Translations under genes and position numbers: made by a program
From: Malania oleifera
Lineage: Eukaryota; Streptophyta; Magnoliopsida; Santalales; Ximeniaceae
DNA: 64,000 nt
Direction: 5' to 3'
Assembly (NCBI RefSeq): GCF_029873635.1
Contig: NC_080422.1
Span: 16,708,049-16,772,048 of the forward strand
The notes under the pieces: generated by a model
Databases searched by the model: none
Seen by the model: only the letters and a program-made list of their open reading frames with translations
What the model was told of the DNA's origin: nothing
Shown here: positions 47,705 to 59,237 of the stretch, in pieces
How positions within the stretch are numbered: the first letter of the stretch is position 1
How the letters are laid out: each line of letters begins with the position of its first letter

Positions 47705-48460
47705 CTAGGGAGAAACACTAGGTCGAGTGTACCCCTTGTCTAGTAGCTCCTGCAGTTGTTCTTTCAACTCTCTTAATTCAGCTGGAGTCATGCGATACAG
47801 AGCTTTCGAAATTGGCATCGTATCTGTAGCTAACTCTATAGTGAATTCCACTTCACGGTCCGGAGGTAATCCTGGAAAGTCCTCTGGAAACACGTCAGGG
47901 AACTCGCGCACTACTGCAATCGTCTCCAGCTTACGTTCTTTAGTCAACGTGTCTTTCACGAATGCCAGATACACTTGGCAACCCTCTAGGAGTAACCTCC
48001 TAGCTTGCAAAGTTGAAAGGATCCGTGGTGCAAAACGCACACATGATCCTAGGAACTTAAATTCCTGCTGCCCTGGTGGTCTAAATATCACCTCCCTCCT
48101 GTTGCAATCAATACTGGCATAACTAGAGAATAGCCAATCCATCCCTAAGATGATATCAAAGCCATACATATCAAACGCCACAAGGTCAACTGGTAATACC
48201 CTTCCCTGAATTTCAACCGAGAAGTCATAGACTACCTTGCTACACCCGACTATTGATCTTGACGACGTAGCCACTACCAGTTCATTATCTAGCAGTTGAA
48301 CCTCTAATCCACACAGTTTAACAAATTCTCGGGAAATAAAAGAATGCGTTGCCCCAGAATCAAATAATACGACAACTTTGTGAGAAAACATGTAAATGAT
48401 ACCTGTGACTACATCACCATCATTCTCTGCGTCGCCAGGTGTCAGAAAATACACCCTAGC
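47705..48460 (-). mobile_element. Protease region of the gypsy element
   Basis: Minus strand: retropepsin-like VVVLFDSGATHSFIS (active Asp in DSGA) and IILGMDWL, then a link to reverse transcriptase with FPDVFPEDFPGLPP. Typical of Tekay/Del-like elements. Confidence 0.92.
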
Positions 48461-48469
48461 TTGGGTTGT

Positions 48470-49470
48470 ACCCCCTTGCTAACCACCACGCTGCGCTTGA
48501 GTATTTCCTCTGTTTGACTGTTGCGAGGTTCCATTATTTCCTGGTAGGAGACAATCTCTCACCTTATGTCCCTGCCTACCACACCATATACAAGCCCCTG
48601 TAGTCAGCTAACATTGACCAGCATGCTTCCTACCAAAAAGAGAGCAACCATGGGAAGCTGCGGGGTTCTGAAACGTACCACCACCATTCCTCTTCTAGTT
48701 ACCCTACCTCACCCCAGACAAAGAACTAGGAGGTGCTGGCCTCTTCTTCGGGACCTGAACCTCCACGTCCTCCAGTAGGCTCTCCTCTGCCACAGTGGCT
48801 TTGTCGACCAGTGTAGCAAAGTCTTGCAACTACAATATCGCTATCTATCTATGGATCTCCTTCCTCAGACCCCTCTGAAACTTCCAAGCCTTCCTCGCTT
48901 CATTTGGTATCATGAATGGAGCAAATTGGGATAGCTTCTAGAATTTGGCAGCGTACTGCTGCACTGACAGCGACTCTTGAGACAGGTTCATAAATTCCTC
49001 CATCTTCGCGTTTCTGACCGTGGCCGAAAAGTACCGTTCAAAGAATAGATCTCTGAAACAGGACCACGTCATCGCTACTGGTATCGGTCGGTGTTCGTCC
49101 ATCTTCGTAACTAACACCCACCATCTCTCTGCCTCCCCTGACAACTTGAATATTACAAAGGTTACTTTATGCTTCTCCGTGCAGTTCAAAACATCTAGGA
49201 TTTTCTCGATCTCCTAGATCCAATTCTCAGCATGAACTGGATCTGCACTTCCTACGAACATCGAAGGCTTCAACCTGGTGAACTAATCAATTGAGCATCC
49301 CATCTCATATGTGAGACGGTCTTGCACCCTATTCATTCGCACCACCTCAGCCATAAGCTATTGTTGGAAATCCTGTAATACACTCGTGGAGTCACTGCCA
49401 GCCTCATGGCCTGCACCCTCACTACTACTGCCTCCTATGTTGGTAGTAATGTCCCTAGATTCCATCCTGA
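48470..49470 (-). mobile_element. gag region of the gypsy element
   Basis: Minus strand: retrotransposon gag block (about 48938-49300, LSGEAERWWVL and FFERYFSATVRNAKM) and a CCHC zinc knuckle CIWCGRQGHKVRDC (complement of about 48555-48596). Fossil. Confidence 0.88.
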
Positions 49471-49857
49471 AAGGAAAAAACGAAAATCCATTAGAAGAGT
49501 AAAAGGCTAAATATCGGCTAATACTATTTTACTTTAGACTCAGTCCCCTAAAATCATATTTTCAGTATTGACGTACTCCATTAATTTAACATCATCATTC
49601 TAACTCAAATACTACCCTTCAGCTTGGAAACAACACCATCAATAGATTGTCGTGATTTTCTGAACCCTTCGAATGATCCAGAAAAACATAGAAGTCTGCC
49701 ATGAGAATTCCGTCTCTAGGCATACAAAAAAAAACCCGAGGTCTTATCTATGTCCTATACTCTGGTATATTCTAGACTACAGAACTAGAAAATTCTTAAT
49801 TCTGAACATATCCCTAACTAGGCAACATGATTTAAATCACGCTTCCGAATGGTTAAG

Positions 49858-49870
49858 GGCTCTGATACCA
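49858..49870 (-). promoter_or_regulatory. Primer-binding site of the gypsy element
   Basis: Plus-strand CTCTGATACCA is the complement of TGGTATCAGAG (initiator Met tRNA), two bases from the 5' LTR end at 49873. Confidence 0.9.
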
Positions 49871-49872
49871 AC

Positions 49873-51864
49873 TGTAATGACCCGACCCTTTAAACGGACC
49901 CAGGTTGCCAACCTACATGCATAATAACTTGTACCTGATAGACATACATGAACAACCCGCCCTAAACAAGGACATACGGGTGTAAATCATACAAAACTGG
50001 GATATAAATGTCGCGGAAAAACATAAATATCCATTGGGATTTATACTAGGTATATACTAGAGTCTACCAACTGTATTCTTAAATTCACAAACATCCAACT
50101 TAATACATAAATCAGTGTTTACAACCTCCAAAAAGATGCTTCTAACTAAGTTTATTATATAACCGAATACTTACACAACTAAACCAAAAACCACCCTCCA
50201 GTCGTTCTAGCAACTAGGACCAATGTCTTGAAAGACCTGAAAATAGAGGTTGTATAATGGGATGAGACATTTCTCAGTAAGGAAGAAAGTATTACAATCA
50301 GTGTGTGACCACATGTGAGTATTTCAATTCAAAACATATATCCATATATATAAAACAAAGGTTTTCAATACTAAAGCACAACACATATATCAATATAAAC
50401 AATACCATTTTTCCATATCAGCTTTTAAATCATGTATATGAATATAGAACGACCAACAGCTTGGTATCACAAATAATGCCTATTTTACCTCGTGGCACGG
50501 GTTGTGCATTGATATCTCTAACAATGCCCTGTTAGTGTAGGCACAGTCATGTATCTCATATATAGTCTGACTGCCTCCCCTGATCCACTATTCATGAGTG
50601 ATTACAAACTCCTGCAAGCCGACCATCTCTGTACCCACACCGCTTAGAGTGTGTGGTTGCACTGTACTCACTAGCAACGGAATCCAAGCCTCTTGGTATC
50701 GGGGCTATAAACCCCTTTATCCTGAAGTATTTCAACTCCAGTTTGGTAGTATCTTTCAACTCCTTAGTCGGTAGTATCTTTCAACTCCAATAGTCGCAAG
50801 CTGTGGTTCCACTTATCACATATACATTTTATAACAAAACATGATAACCTGTGCAATTCCAGTATTTTCATAAACTCATATGTCCATATCTGGTATAAAT
50901 CGGCACAATCCCTCTCGGTTGACCCTTTTTACATAATTAGCATGGTATATAACTGACACATGTTTTTCAATATTTTCCAGTATAATAATTTGGAACTCCG
51001 TTCCCATAATCCATATCAATAATATCAAATGTTCACAAGTTCATTTTCATCCACATGTCACACTAATTTAAACAAAAATCCCCTATATGGTATATAATAC
51101 AATAAACATCATTTAAATAAAAAATAAGGGATTCAGGCATCTCCTACGTACATAATAATACAAATAAAGAAATTTTGAAACATTTGGAGACCATACGCCA
51201 AAACCCGTATTTTTACCAAAATCGTAAAATCACGAAATCCGGTGAAATTTAGTAAAATAGCAGTCAAATTAATCATATGAATGTAAACTATCTTTTTAGC
51301 GGTTTAGTTTTACGAAATAACTATTGTAATTAATTTCTCCTTACCTTAAACCTGAAACCGAAACACGAACGAACCGATCGAAAACAACGACTCGGGGTCC
51401 CCAAAACCTAAAAACCGAAGAACAATACTTTAATATAAACTATACTACCGATCTACAGAATCGAAACCGAATTCAGACCCTTGCCTCGATTTTAGGGAAA
51501 ATCCTAAAATTCCACAAACGAAGATCTGTTCCACAATAAACGTAGAGATTCTCCTCCTAACCCATGTGGTAACGACGGATCGTGGATTCCGGCAATGGAT
51601 GGCGCGAAATCCTAGAGAGAGAGAGAGAGAGAGAGAGAATGAGAGAGTTTATAGAATAAAACCTAACTTAACCTTTAAGTAATCTAAATAAATATCTCCT
51701 CCAAGATATTTATATATAAATATCTCAAAATATCTTCTTTCAAAATATCTTCTCCAAAATATCTCCTCCAAAATATCTCTTTATTATTTATTTATTTATT
51801 ATTTATTATTATTTACTTATTTATTTATAATTTATTTTATTTTATTTTTTGGGTCGGGTTACCA
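49873..51864 (-). repeat. Gypsy 5' LTR, uninterrupted
   Basis: About 1.99 kb, plus-strand ends TGTAATGACCCGACCC and GGGTCGGGTTACCA. Matches the split 3' LTR. It has two units of the 25-bp repeat (50745, 50770) where the 3' LTR has three, and a longer GA run (about 51614-51638). The sequence TGATTACAAACTCC (about 50608-50621) is the empty counterpart of the copia insertion site. Confidence 0.9.
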
Positions 51865-53200
51865 TTATTCAGATATAACCAATACTCAAAGGTTATTTAG
51901 ATTTAACAAATTAATACCCCTTGATATTTTTATACAAGTTATTTTAACCTTTTATGTGCTAATCTTAAGTAGAACGAATAAGAAAGGATAGAGAATGATC
52001 GAGAGATAAAATCTTACTTTGTGTATTAATTCAAGCCCAAGAGACCCTCTATTAAAATAATAATAAAATGAAAATTATATTAGAGAGAGAAAGGAGAAAA
52101 GTTTATGGAAAAAGAAATTAAAAAAAAAAATAGATGAAAAATAATATATATGCATGTGCATATCATGCCATACCTATATAGGTTTGGTTGGCATCGTTTG
52201 TCATGGACATTTCATTAGTTCAATGGCTATATATGTGGCCCCATAACCATTAATGGTTTTAGGGTTCTGCTTGCCTTGTCCACTAATCAAGGGGAGGTTT
52301 TATTATGCTTCACCCTTTTGGTTGGGTCTTAAAGTTCATTTTGAATGGTGACAACATTACCCCCACATCAATTGTGGACTAACTTTAATAGAATAAAAGA
52401 TAAAGAGAAATTTATTGAAGCATATATAAAGTCGTAATTGACATAGGTGTCATGTCTAACTATAGAGCCTAGTACTCGACAATTTTCTTTGTTGTATATG
52501 CAAAATGTTTTTTAGATGCTTTTTTTTTTTTTTTGGAAAAGCTACTACTTTTTATATAAAAAGTTGAAAGTTTTGTGTTAAAATTTCCATATTTGAATTT
52601 TAAGGAGTTGGGTTAGATGCTTTAATAGAGCTTGTTCTTTGGGCCCAAAGGCATTTGAGTAGCCCAGCCCACAGAAAAAAGCCCAATTAATGTGATGGAC
52701 TAAATGTTGCGTTTTGGGCTTGCATTCATCCACCAAGCTTACACATTGCTGGTGGTGGCTTAATGCCATTTGTTTTGACCGTCTTTTACATGCATTTTTC
52801 TAATATTATTCTATAGGAATATTTCTCATAAAAACAAATTTTTTGTAATAAATAAATTAGCAAACAATTTATTAATATTTATTTTTCTTATTTTAAACTC
52901 ACTTCGAGTTTCCTCCATTAGCTTTAAAAACCAAAAACGAAAATAAATAAATAACAAAAGCATAAAAAATCCCACTCATAGTGTCGTAGACACTTCCTTG
53001 CTACCCCCGCAAGCAACTGGATGACAGTTGTTTGGACACGGTTCCTGCAATATCTCGAAATAACCAGCTTTGATGTAGCGACAGCTGTTAGTCATGGCTG
53101 CCCCAGTATGTGAACCCAACTTTCCTTCCCCCTCTTTCTTTGCACAGATCCAGTCGCCGACAAAAACCAACGGTACCCCCGTTTTTCATTTTCGGAAAAC
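51865..53200. other. AT-rich spacer upstream of the CDI-like gene
   Basis: No gene recognised up to about 53100. The more GC-balanced DNA at 52975-53280 is the likely promoter of the next gene. Confidence 0.5.
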
Positions 53201-53285
53201 AATGGACACACTCTCCCCCTATTAAATCCGCGTCTGCCAAACCCCCCTTCTTCTTCATCACCGCCAACTGATCTCGCTTTCTCTG

Positions 53286-53547
53286 GTACGTTCTTCTTCT
53301 TATTCTTATTCTTTTTGTTTTTGTTTTTTTTTTTTAAAAAAATTTAATTACAGTTCCTTCATGGGCTTGTTTTTGTTTCTGGTTTTTGTTCTTGTTTTTC
53401 CTGTTTTGCATTTCTTCTTTTTAGAATTGTTGCGAAATGAGCAAAGATCGCTGCAGAATCTGATGAGTTATTTCAGATTGATTTATTTCTGTGCAATCCC
53501 AAATCGGCATTTTGTTTCTGAAATCGATTTCTCCCTGTTTTGTTCAG
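53286..53547 (+). other. Candidate 5' UTR intron of the CDI-like gene
   Basis: Donor GGTACGTTC at 53285-53293 and acceptor TTTTGTTCAG ending at 53547 (T-rich tract before it), 34 bp ahead of the start codon. Long T-rich leader introns are common in plant genes. A TATA-like CTATTAAAT lies at about 53218-53226. Inferred from sequence only. Confidence 0.45.
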
Positions 53548-53581
53548 GACTAAATTCCCGTTTGTATTTTGATCGCCTATC

Positions 53582-54403
53582 ATGTCTCCGAATGCAAACA
53601 CCAGAGACGCAAAATTGGGTGATTCTGTGAACTCGTCTGTGGATGTGAATTTGAGTAATGGCAATCTTCACTCGACTAATGGTGCCGTTTCTAAGCCCTT
53701 CAAGATCTTCGTAGGGTATGATCCACGAGAGGACCTTGCATACGAGGTCTGTCGGTACTCGATTCTGAAGCGGGCATCAATACCTGTTGAGATTGTGCCC
53801 ATTAAACAATCCGATTTGAGGAAAAACGGGTTGTATTGGCGTGAAAGAGGGAAGCTTGAGAGTACTGAGTTCTCATTTAGTCGGTTCTTGACTCCACATT
53901 TGGCTAATTTTGAAGGATGGGCAATGTTTGTTGATTGTGATTTTCTGTACTTAGCAGATATAAAGGAATTGAGAGATTTGATTGATGATAACAATGCTAT
54001 AATGTGTGTTCAACATGATTATGCACCTAAGGAGACGACTAAAATGGATGGGGTGGTGCAGACTGTGTATCCACGGAAGAATTGGTCTTCAATGGTTTTG
54101 TACAACTGTGGACACCCCAAGAATCGGACCTTGACGCCGGAGGTTGTGAATTCCCAAACGGGTGCTTATCTTCATAGGTTTCAGTGGCTGGATGACCATG
54201 AGATTGGTTCAATTCCATTTGTGTGGAATTTTCTTGTGGGTCATAACAAGGTTGTTGAGAATGACCACACTACACTTCCCAAGGCCATACACTACACTCT
54301 CGGAGGGCCGTGGTTCGAGTCATGGAAAAATTGTGATTTTGCAGACTTGTGGGTGAATGAAATGGAGGAATACAAGAAGACAATAAAGAACCTAGGAGAG
54401 TAG
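53582..54403 (+). CDS. CDI: Protein CDI-like nucleotide-diphospho-sugar transferase family protein
   Basis: 273 residues in one exon. The sequence matches my memory of the plant family annotated 'protein CDI' (Arabidopsis At1g64980 type, linked to pollen germination and tube growth), with a GT8-like nucleotide-sugar transferase fold. Visible features: a low-complexity N-terminus (1-37); the fold start KPFKIFVGYDPRED (38-51); a DxD-type metal/nucleotide-sugar motif FVDCDFLYL (116-124, D118 and D120); GAYLHRFQWLDD (194-205); IHYTLGGPWFESW (236-248), resembling the C-terminal HxxGxxxPW motif of GT8 enzymes. No signal peptide or membrane segment is seen, so a cytosolic place is inferred. The ATG at 53582 starts a frame that is open to TAG at 54401-54403. 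The substrate is unknown. The name rests on recall, not a search. Confidence 0.88.
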   Translation: MSPNANTRDAKLGDSVNSSVDVNLSNGNLHSTNGAVSKPFKIFVGYDPREDLAYEVCRYSILKRASIPVEIVPIKQSDLRKNGLYWRERGKLESTEFSFSRFLTPHLANFEGWAMFVDCDFLYLADIKELRDLIDDNNAIMCVQHDYAPKETTKMDGVVQTVYPRKNWSSMVLYNCGHPKNRTLTPEVVNSQTGAYLHRFQWLDDHEIGSIPFVWNFLVGHNKVVENDHTTLPKAIHYTLGGPWFESWKNCDFADLWVNEMEEYKKTIKNLGE

Positions 54404-56499
54404 GTGCAGCGGTTGATGGTGTAATTCCTTTATATCCTGTTAAGGTGATGGTTTGTGGTCAATAATTGTTTTAGTGATCTTTTTTGTGTCTCAATTATGC
54501 CCTTTTGACAGAGTTGGCATTCTTTTAGCAGTTAATGGGAAACATATCCTGTATGTAGTGCTTATAATATTCACTTTCCTTTGTATTAATTTTATTTGAA
54601 GGTATTACCATTTTTTAAAATAATCTGAATACATTATCGAGTTTCTTAGTCATTTTCAATCAATAAAAAAAAGTTCAGCTTCATGATTTATTTTGTGCTT
54701 GTTATGGTTTGGGTGTTTATCTGTACAGTTGAGATATCTTTTCCTAGTCTGTTGATGGATGTGCTGATAATGCTTTCATTGTTGTTGAATGCTTCATAAG
54801 CTGTGGTGCTGGAATGGACAGTGAATGTATTTCAGGAATCCAATGTTATGCTAAACCTAATTGCATCTCCCCACACGTGCTGCTAGTCTGGGGCTAACAC
54901 TGTGATGAAGCTACCACATTCTTGTTCCTGTAAACGAATTGGATGGTTGCAGCCTCCTATTCAAGTGTTAATGTGTTTATTGGTTTCATATTGTCCCTAC
55001 CTTGGGCTTTTCTAAGTACCATATTCATGAAATTTTTATCTTCTAGTTATATTGTTGAGTACTCATTTCCAGCCTATCCAAGAGGTATAAGATCTTGCCT
55101 TGCATTCGATGTTTGTGGCTCAAGATTGAGTTTTTGTTTGTAACTCCAGTTTAGCATGTTATATGTAAAGCAAAGATTCCTTAATCATATTCTGATATTT
55201 CTCAAATTTAGGGTCCAAGGTGTAGCACCTTTCAGTTAAAGGATATCTGAGAGGCTAAGCAAGGAATTTTTGGGAAGTCTCATGGATGGAATATAGGCGA
55301 TTGCCTGCTTTAGGGCTTCCATCAAAATTAAGTAGTTCTTCAGCACTCCGTGTCTGTTAAATAGTGGATGCTGCCCACGTACTACAGCTGCATTTTTGAC
55401 ACTTGGCATTTCCACAAGTAGGGAACTCTATTAAATTGTTGATGGCTCTATGAAGGGAATTTGGGCAATCTGGGGAGACAGGTGCATGTGAAGCTGAGAT
55501 GGTGCTTCTGGAATTTGAGGAAGAAAGTCGGGGGTTCATTTATATTCTCTGCAAGTAGCACAGCCAAATGTCATAACAAATAACAAACCGGTGGATACCT
55601 TCATTGCAATTCCATCAACTTATCACATCTGAATCCTAGTGACCTGCCCGATTTTCTGATCTTCATGTGCCTAATATTGACTGACAGGATGCTGCTTGTT
55701 GACATCGCCTTCTGTTTATCTTCTTGATGATTCATTCAGTGGCATGCCCATTCAAATTAAACGTTAGATGTATTGCCAACTTTTTATGTATCCACATGCT
55801 TTTTACGAAGAGGGAGAAGGGAAAGCATAGACATTGGTATGACTGAAAAAGCACACTACATCCAAAAGAGTAGGCTACTATTAGATGCCTCAGAATCTAA
55901 TGCCTGCCATTATAGAAGCATTGTGGCATCTAATTGCAGGAGCTTGAGAATTCTTGATGTTTCAGTTTGGGACTGCTATGCTTTGAGTTCTGCATTGCAT
56001 TCATGGCTCTCTGCATGGTTTAGGCATGTTATGTGATAGACATGTGAAATACTGCTATACATATTATGTTTGACGCCTCATATCATACCTAAATTATTTG
56101 AGGTGTATATGTAGATTAGCGTTTACAGGAACAGAATGTTCGAGTCCTTAAATAACCCTTGGACAGGATGAGGTGAGATTATTCTCTGTATTTTTTTGGT
56201 TCTATTTGGAGGCCCATTGGGCGCGTCTCCACAAAAGGGGTAACCCATCCACCATTTGATGCCCCCTCCCACACTATCCAAGGTTCTACCAGAGAACTCA
56301 GACATCAATGTTTAATGCTCTTAACCATCAGATGCCCCTGGGGGACTGATCATTGTTATTCTCATGCATTACATTCAAAACACTCTACACGGTTTAAGCA
56401 TTTTGTGAAATAATGCCTTGTGTATATTGCGTACTCGGATGATTTATAATCTATGAAAACCAAACGTTATACTGTTATAGTCCTTGTATAATTTCCTAA
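54404..56499. other. 3' UTR and downstream spacer
   Basis: AATCAATAAAAAAAAG at about 54657-54672 could serve as a poly(A) signal for the CDI-like gene. Beyond that I see no coding frame with family resemblance. The stretch at 56150-56340 is slightly GC-richer and may be old repeat DNA. Confidence 0.45.
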
Positions 56500-56874
56500 T
56501 GTTGGGCTTTTGTGGAGCCTAGTTGTGTTTTAATTTAAATGACGATCCGACCTCTATTTAATTAGAGATTTCTATCTTAAGGCTTAGTCCATTCGGAACG
56601 GAACCCCAGGCGCAACATATAAAAAGGATTGTTTTCGGGTGATTAGGGTTAATGTGGTTGTGCCTGTGAGAGAGCAAGAGGGAGAGCATTGTATCGCCAC
56701 ATTCTCTGTATTTTCTTCCTGATAATATTGAAATCCCTGCAACTCCGTGGACGTAGGCAAAATTGCCGAACCACGTAAATATTGTCTTGTGCGTGTGATT
56801 GATTTTTCTTTGGCGTTATTTTTCCTCTATTTTATTTCTCACAGTTTTTGGGAATTTGTTCTTTATTCCCAACA
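56500..56874 (+). repeat. Copia solo LTR with exact target duplication
   Basis: 375 bp, ends TGTTGGG and CCCAACA (perfect 7-bp inverted pair), flanked by CCTAA on both sides. Same family as 23922-24328. Contains the hairpin at 56746-56775. The intact ends and duplication suggest a younger copy than the one at 23.9 kb. Confidence 0.92.
56746..56775 (+). other. Predicted LTR RNA hairpin (best-formed copy)
   Basis: Outer stem CGTGG/CCACG, internal segments ACGTA and GAA, inner stem GGCAA/TTGCC with an AA loop. All bases of both stems pair. Confidence 0.6.
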
Positions 56875-56879
56875 CCTAA

Positions 56880-57047
56880 GACATAATGAAGTGTTATCAT
56901 TCCGATTTTTAAGAATTTTCATCCAAATGGTTAAAGTCATGCATCCTAGTGTTAGAATGATTCTGAGGTATCTTAAGCTCTTAGGAGATCAAGATTACTT
57001 AATTTCACTAAATTTATTTATTTATTTGTTATACTTAAAATTCAGAG
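56880..57047. other. Short AT-rich spacer
   Basis: Nothing recognised between the solo LTR and the next copia end. Confidence 0.5.
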
Positions 57048-57181
57048 TGTAGGAATAATATTTTTCCTGTATATCTTAATGAAATCATCTGTGTATATAT
57101 AGATGAGTCCTGTAATCAATCTCCTATAATCACGCTATAGACTTAATGACTGGACAGCTAATTACAACTAATATTTCAACA
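57048..57181 (-). repeat. Short copia LTR (Ale-like), minus orientation
   Basis: 134 bp, plus-strand ends TGTAGGAATA and TATTTCAACA. The minus strand starts TGTTGAAATATTAG, directly after a polypurine tract (complement of CTCCCTCTCAAGTT). Very short LTRs fit the Ale/Retrofit type. Contains TATATATAG (about 57094). Confidence 0.65.
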
Positions 57182-57382
57182 CTCCCTCTCAAGTTGGTGC
57201 ATAGATGTCACACATGCCCAACTTGCTCAGAAATTTAAGAACACTCGATTTGAAATTGTTTTGGTGAGGATATCGACTAGTTGATCCTCTGATTGAATGT
57301 TAGACAACTCCACAATTCGCTCATCCAATTTCTCCTTAATGAAAAATCTATCTACCTCTACATGCTTCGTACGATCATGTTT
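57182..57382 (-). mobile_element. Copia RNase H end (Ale-like), minus orientation
   Basis: The minus strand reads DRTKHVEVDRFFIKEKL (complement of about 57330-57380), then SEDQLVDILTK: the end of a copia RNase H. The rest of the element is not seen. DNA of the Tat-lineage gypsy begins at about 57383, so that gypsy probably inserted here. Confidence 0.75.
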
Positions 57383-57962
57383 GTTGTAGGGTAAAATTAG
57401 CAGGGTTGCTCCTTTGACTTCCGCTGAGCTGAAAAGGGAAGAGAAGAAAGGCTTGTAGGACCCAGGGTGAACTTCGGGGGATCACTCTGATGCCTAAGTA
57501 AGAAAAATGCTTTTAGAGAGACTGAATGCAACAGTAGAATGAGTTGAATGACTTACCTTAGCCTCTTCCTCGCCCCCTTCTTATAGGAGTTAGAGTTGAC
57601 CCTTTGATTGATTTGCGTTTATTGCGCGGGGCTTAAATTGCTCCCGGGTCATAAAGTGTTTGCGCACATCACTCAACAATTTAAACCGCTGGCATAGATC
57701 TCTCCTTCTCTTTATTGAGTTGGAGTTGATTGCTCTCGTTAGATTGTTTGACTTCGAGGGGGGGGGGACCATGGGCTAGGTGTTGTCTTGCTCTTATTGG
57801 CTAGTTTATTTTGGGCATATCAGTTGTCTCCCTTCAGTTTCAAATTTCTAGACGGAATTTTGAAAAATTGCTGCACTCCTAGTCCCCAGATGTATATATA
57901 CAATGCTCCTCCACCTTTCCTCCTTTTTTTTTTTTGTTTAACTTCCGAACTGATTTGCCAAG

Positions 57963-58306
57963 CTGAGGTGGAGAACATTTTCCGAGCTGATGCTCCGAAC
58001 TGAGTGTGGAGGAGATTTTCCGAGCTCATGTTCAGAGCTGAGTGGTGGAGAACATTTTCCGAGCTCATGTTCCGAGTTGAGTGGTGGAGAACATTTTTCG
58101 AGCTCATGTTCCGAGCTGATGTTCCGAATTGAGTGGTAGAGGACATTTTTTGAGCTCATATTCCAAACTGAGTGGTAAAGAACATTTTCCGAACTCATGT
58201 TCCGAGTTGAGTGGTGGAGAACATTTTCCGAGCTCATGTTTTGAGCTAATGTTCCAAACTAAGTGGTGGAGGACATTTTCCGAGCTCATGTTCCAAGCTG
58301 AGTTTA
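57963..58306. repeat. 39-bp tandem array
   Basis: About eight units around 'ggagaacattttccgagctc', mostly 39 bp apart, with some longer ones (about 51 bp). It lies 3' of the Tat accessory ORF. Confidence 0.85.
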
Positions 58307-59230
58307 CCGAGCAGCTTCATGGAGCAATTTTTCGGAGCGGGACTCAAGTGTGCCGAGCTGATTCATGGAGCGAATTTTGCCAAACTGATCTTACCAAGCA
58401 GCTTTATGGAGCAATTTTTTGGAGTGGGACTCAAGTGTGCTGAGCTGATTCATGGAGCGAATTTTGCCGAATTGATCTTACCGAGTAGCTTCGTAGAGCA
58501 ATTTTTTTTTTTTGGGCAGGGCTTGCCAAGCAAGTTTGCCGAGCAGTTCGTGCCAAGTTGCTTCATTGAGCGAATTTTGTAGAACTGATTTTACCAAGTA
58601 GCTTTATGGAGCAATTTCTCGGAGCAGGGCTTGCCGAGTAGTTCGTACCGAGCTGCTTCATGGAGCGAGTTTTGCCGAACTGATTTTACTGAGTAGCTTC
58701 ATGGAGCAATTTCTCGGAGCAGGGCTTGCAGAGCAGTTCGTGCCAATCTGCTTCATGGAGCGAATTTTACCGAACTGATTTTACCGAGCAGCTTCATGGA
58801 GCAGTTTCTCGGAGCAGGGCTTGCCGAGCAAGTTTACTGAGCGTTCGTGCCGAGCTACTTCATGGAGCGAATTTTGCCGAATTGATTTTATCGAGCAGCT
58901 TCATGGAGCAATTTCTCAGAGTAGGGCTTGCCGAGCAAGTTTGCCAAGCAGTTCGTGCCGAGATGCTTCATGGAGCGAGTTTTGCAGAACTGATTTTACT
59001 AAGCAGTTTCATGAAGCAATTTCTAGGAGCAGGGCTTGTCGAGCAAGTTTGCTGAGCAGTTCGTGCCGAGCTACTTCATGGAGCGAGTTTTGCTAAACTG
59101 ATTTTACCGAGCAACTTCATAGAGCAATTTCTTGGAGCGGGGCTTGCCGAGCAAGTTTGCTGAGCAGTTCGTGCCGAGCTGCTTCATGGAGCGAATTTTG
59201 ATGAACTGTTTTTATCGAGTAGCTTCATGG
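58307..59230. repeat. 87-113 bp tandem array with growing unit length
   Basis: About nine units around 'cttcatggagcaatttctcg'. Starts near 58319, 58406, 58493, 58606, 58701, 58796, 58902, 59011 and 59119 give spacings of 87, 87, 113, 95, 95, 106, 109 and 108 bp. The short motif GCCGAGCA recurs within units. Confidence 0.85.
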
Positions 59231-59237
59231 CCTTTTA

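Larger units (their letters stand above)
32569..51864 (-). mobile_element. Ty3/gypsy element (Tekay/Del-like) with nested copia
   Basis: Minus-strand element with both LTRs: 5' LTR 49873-51864 and 3' LTR 32569-33302 plus 43564-44862, the latter split by the copia at 33303-43563. From right to left: primer site, gag, protease, reverse transcriptase with RNase H, integrase with a chromodomain-like C-terminal tail, polypurine tract, 3' LTR. This is the usual Metaviridae order. It is broken in many places. The two LTRs differ by very roughly 5-10 percent in the stretches compared by eye, so it is older than the nested copia. The outer target duplication is not clear. Confidence 0.9.
56495..56879. 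repeat. 5-bp target duplication CCTAA around solo LTR
   Basis: CCTAA at 56495-56499 and at 56875-56879, exact. Confidence 0.85.

Noticed and set aside
57820-58289. Repetitive minus-strand frames of the type SSENVLHHSTRN
   Set aside because: Translation of the 39-bp tandem array (13 codons per unit). Open only because the unit length is a multiple of three.
58129-59096. Repetitive plus-strand frames with HGANFAELI-like units
   Set aside because: Translation of the 87-113 bp tandem array; not a protein family.
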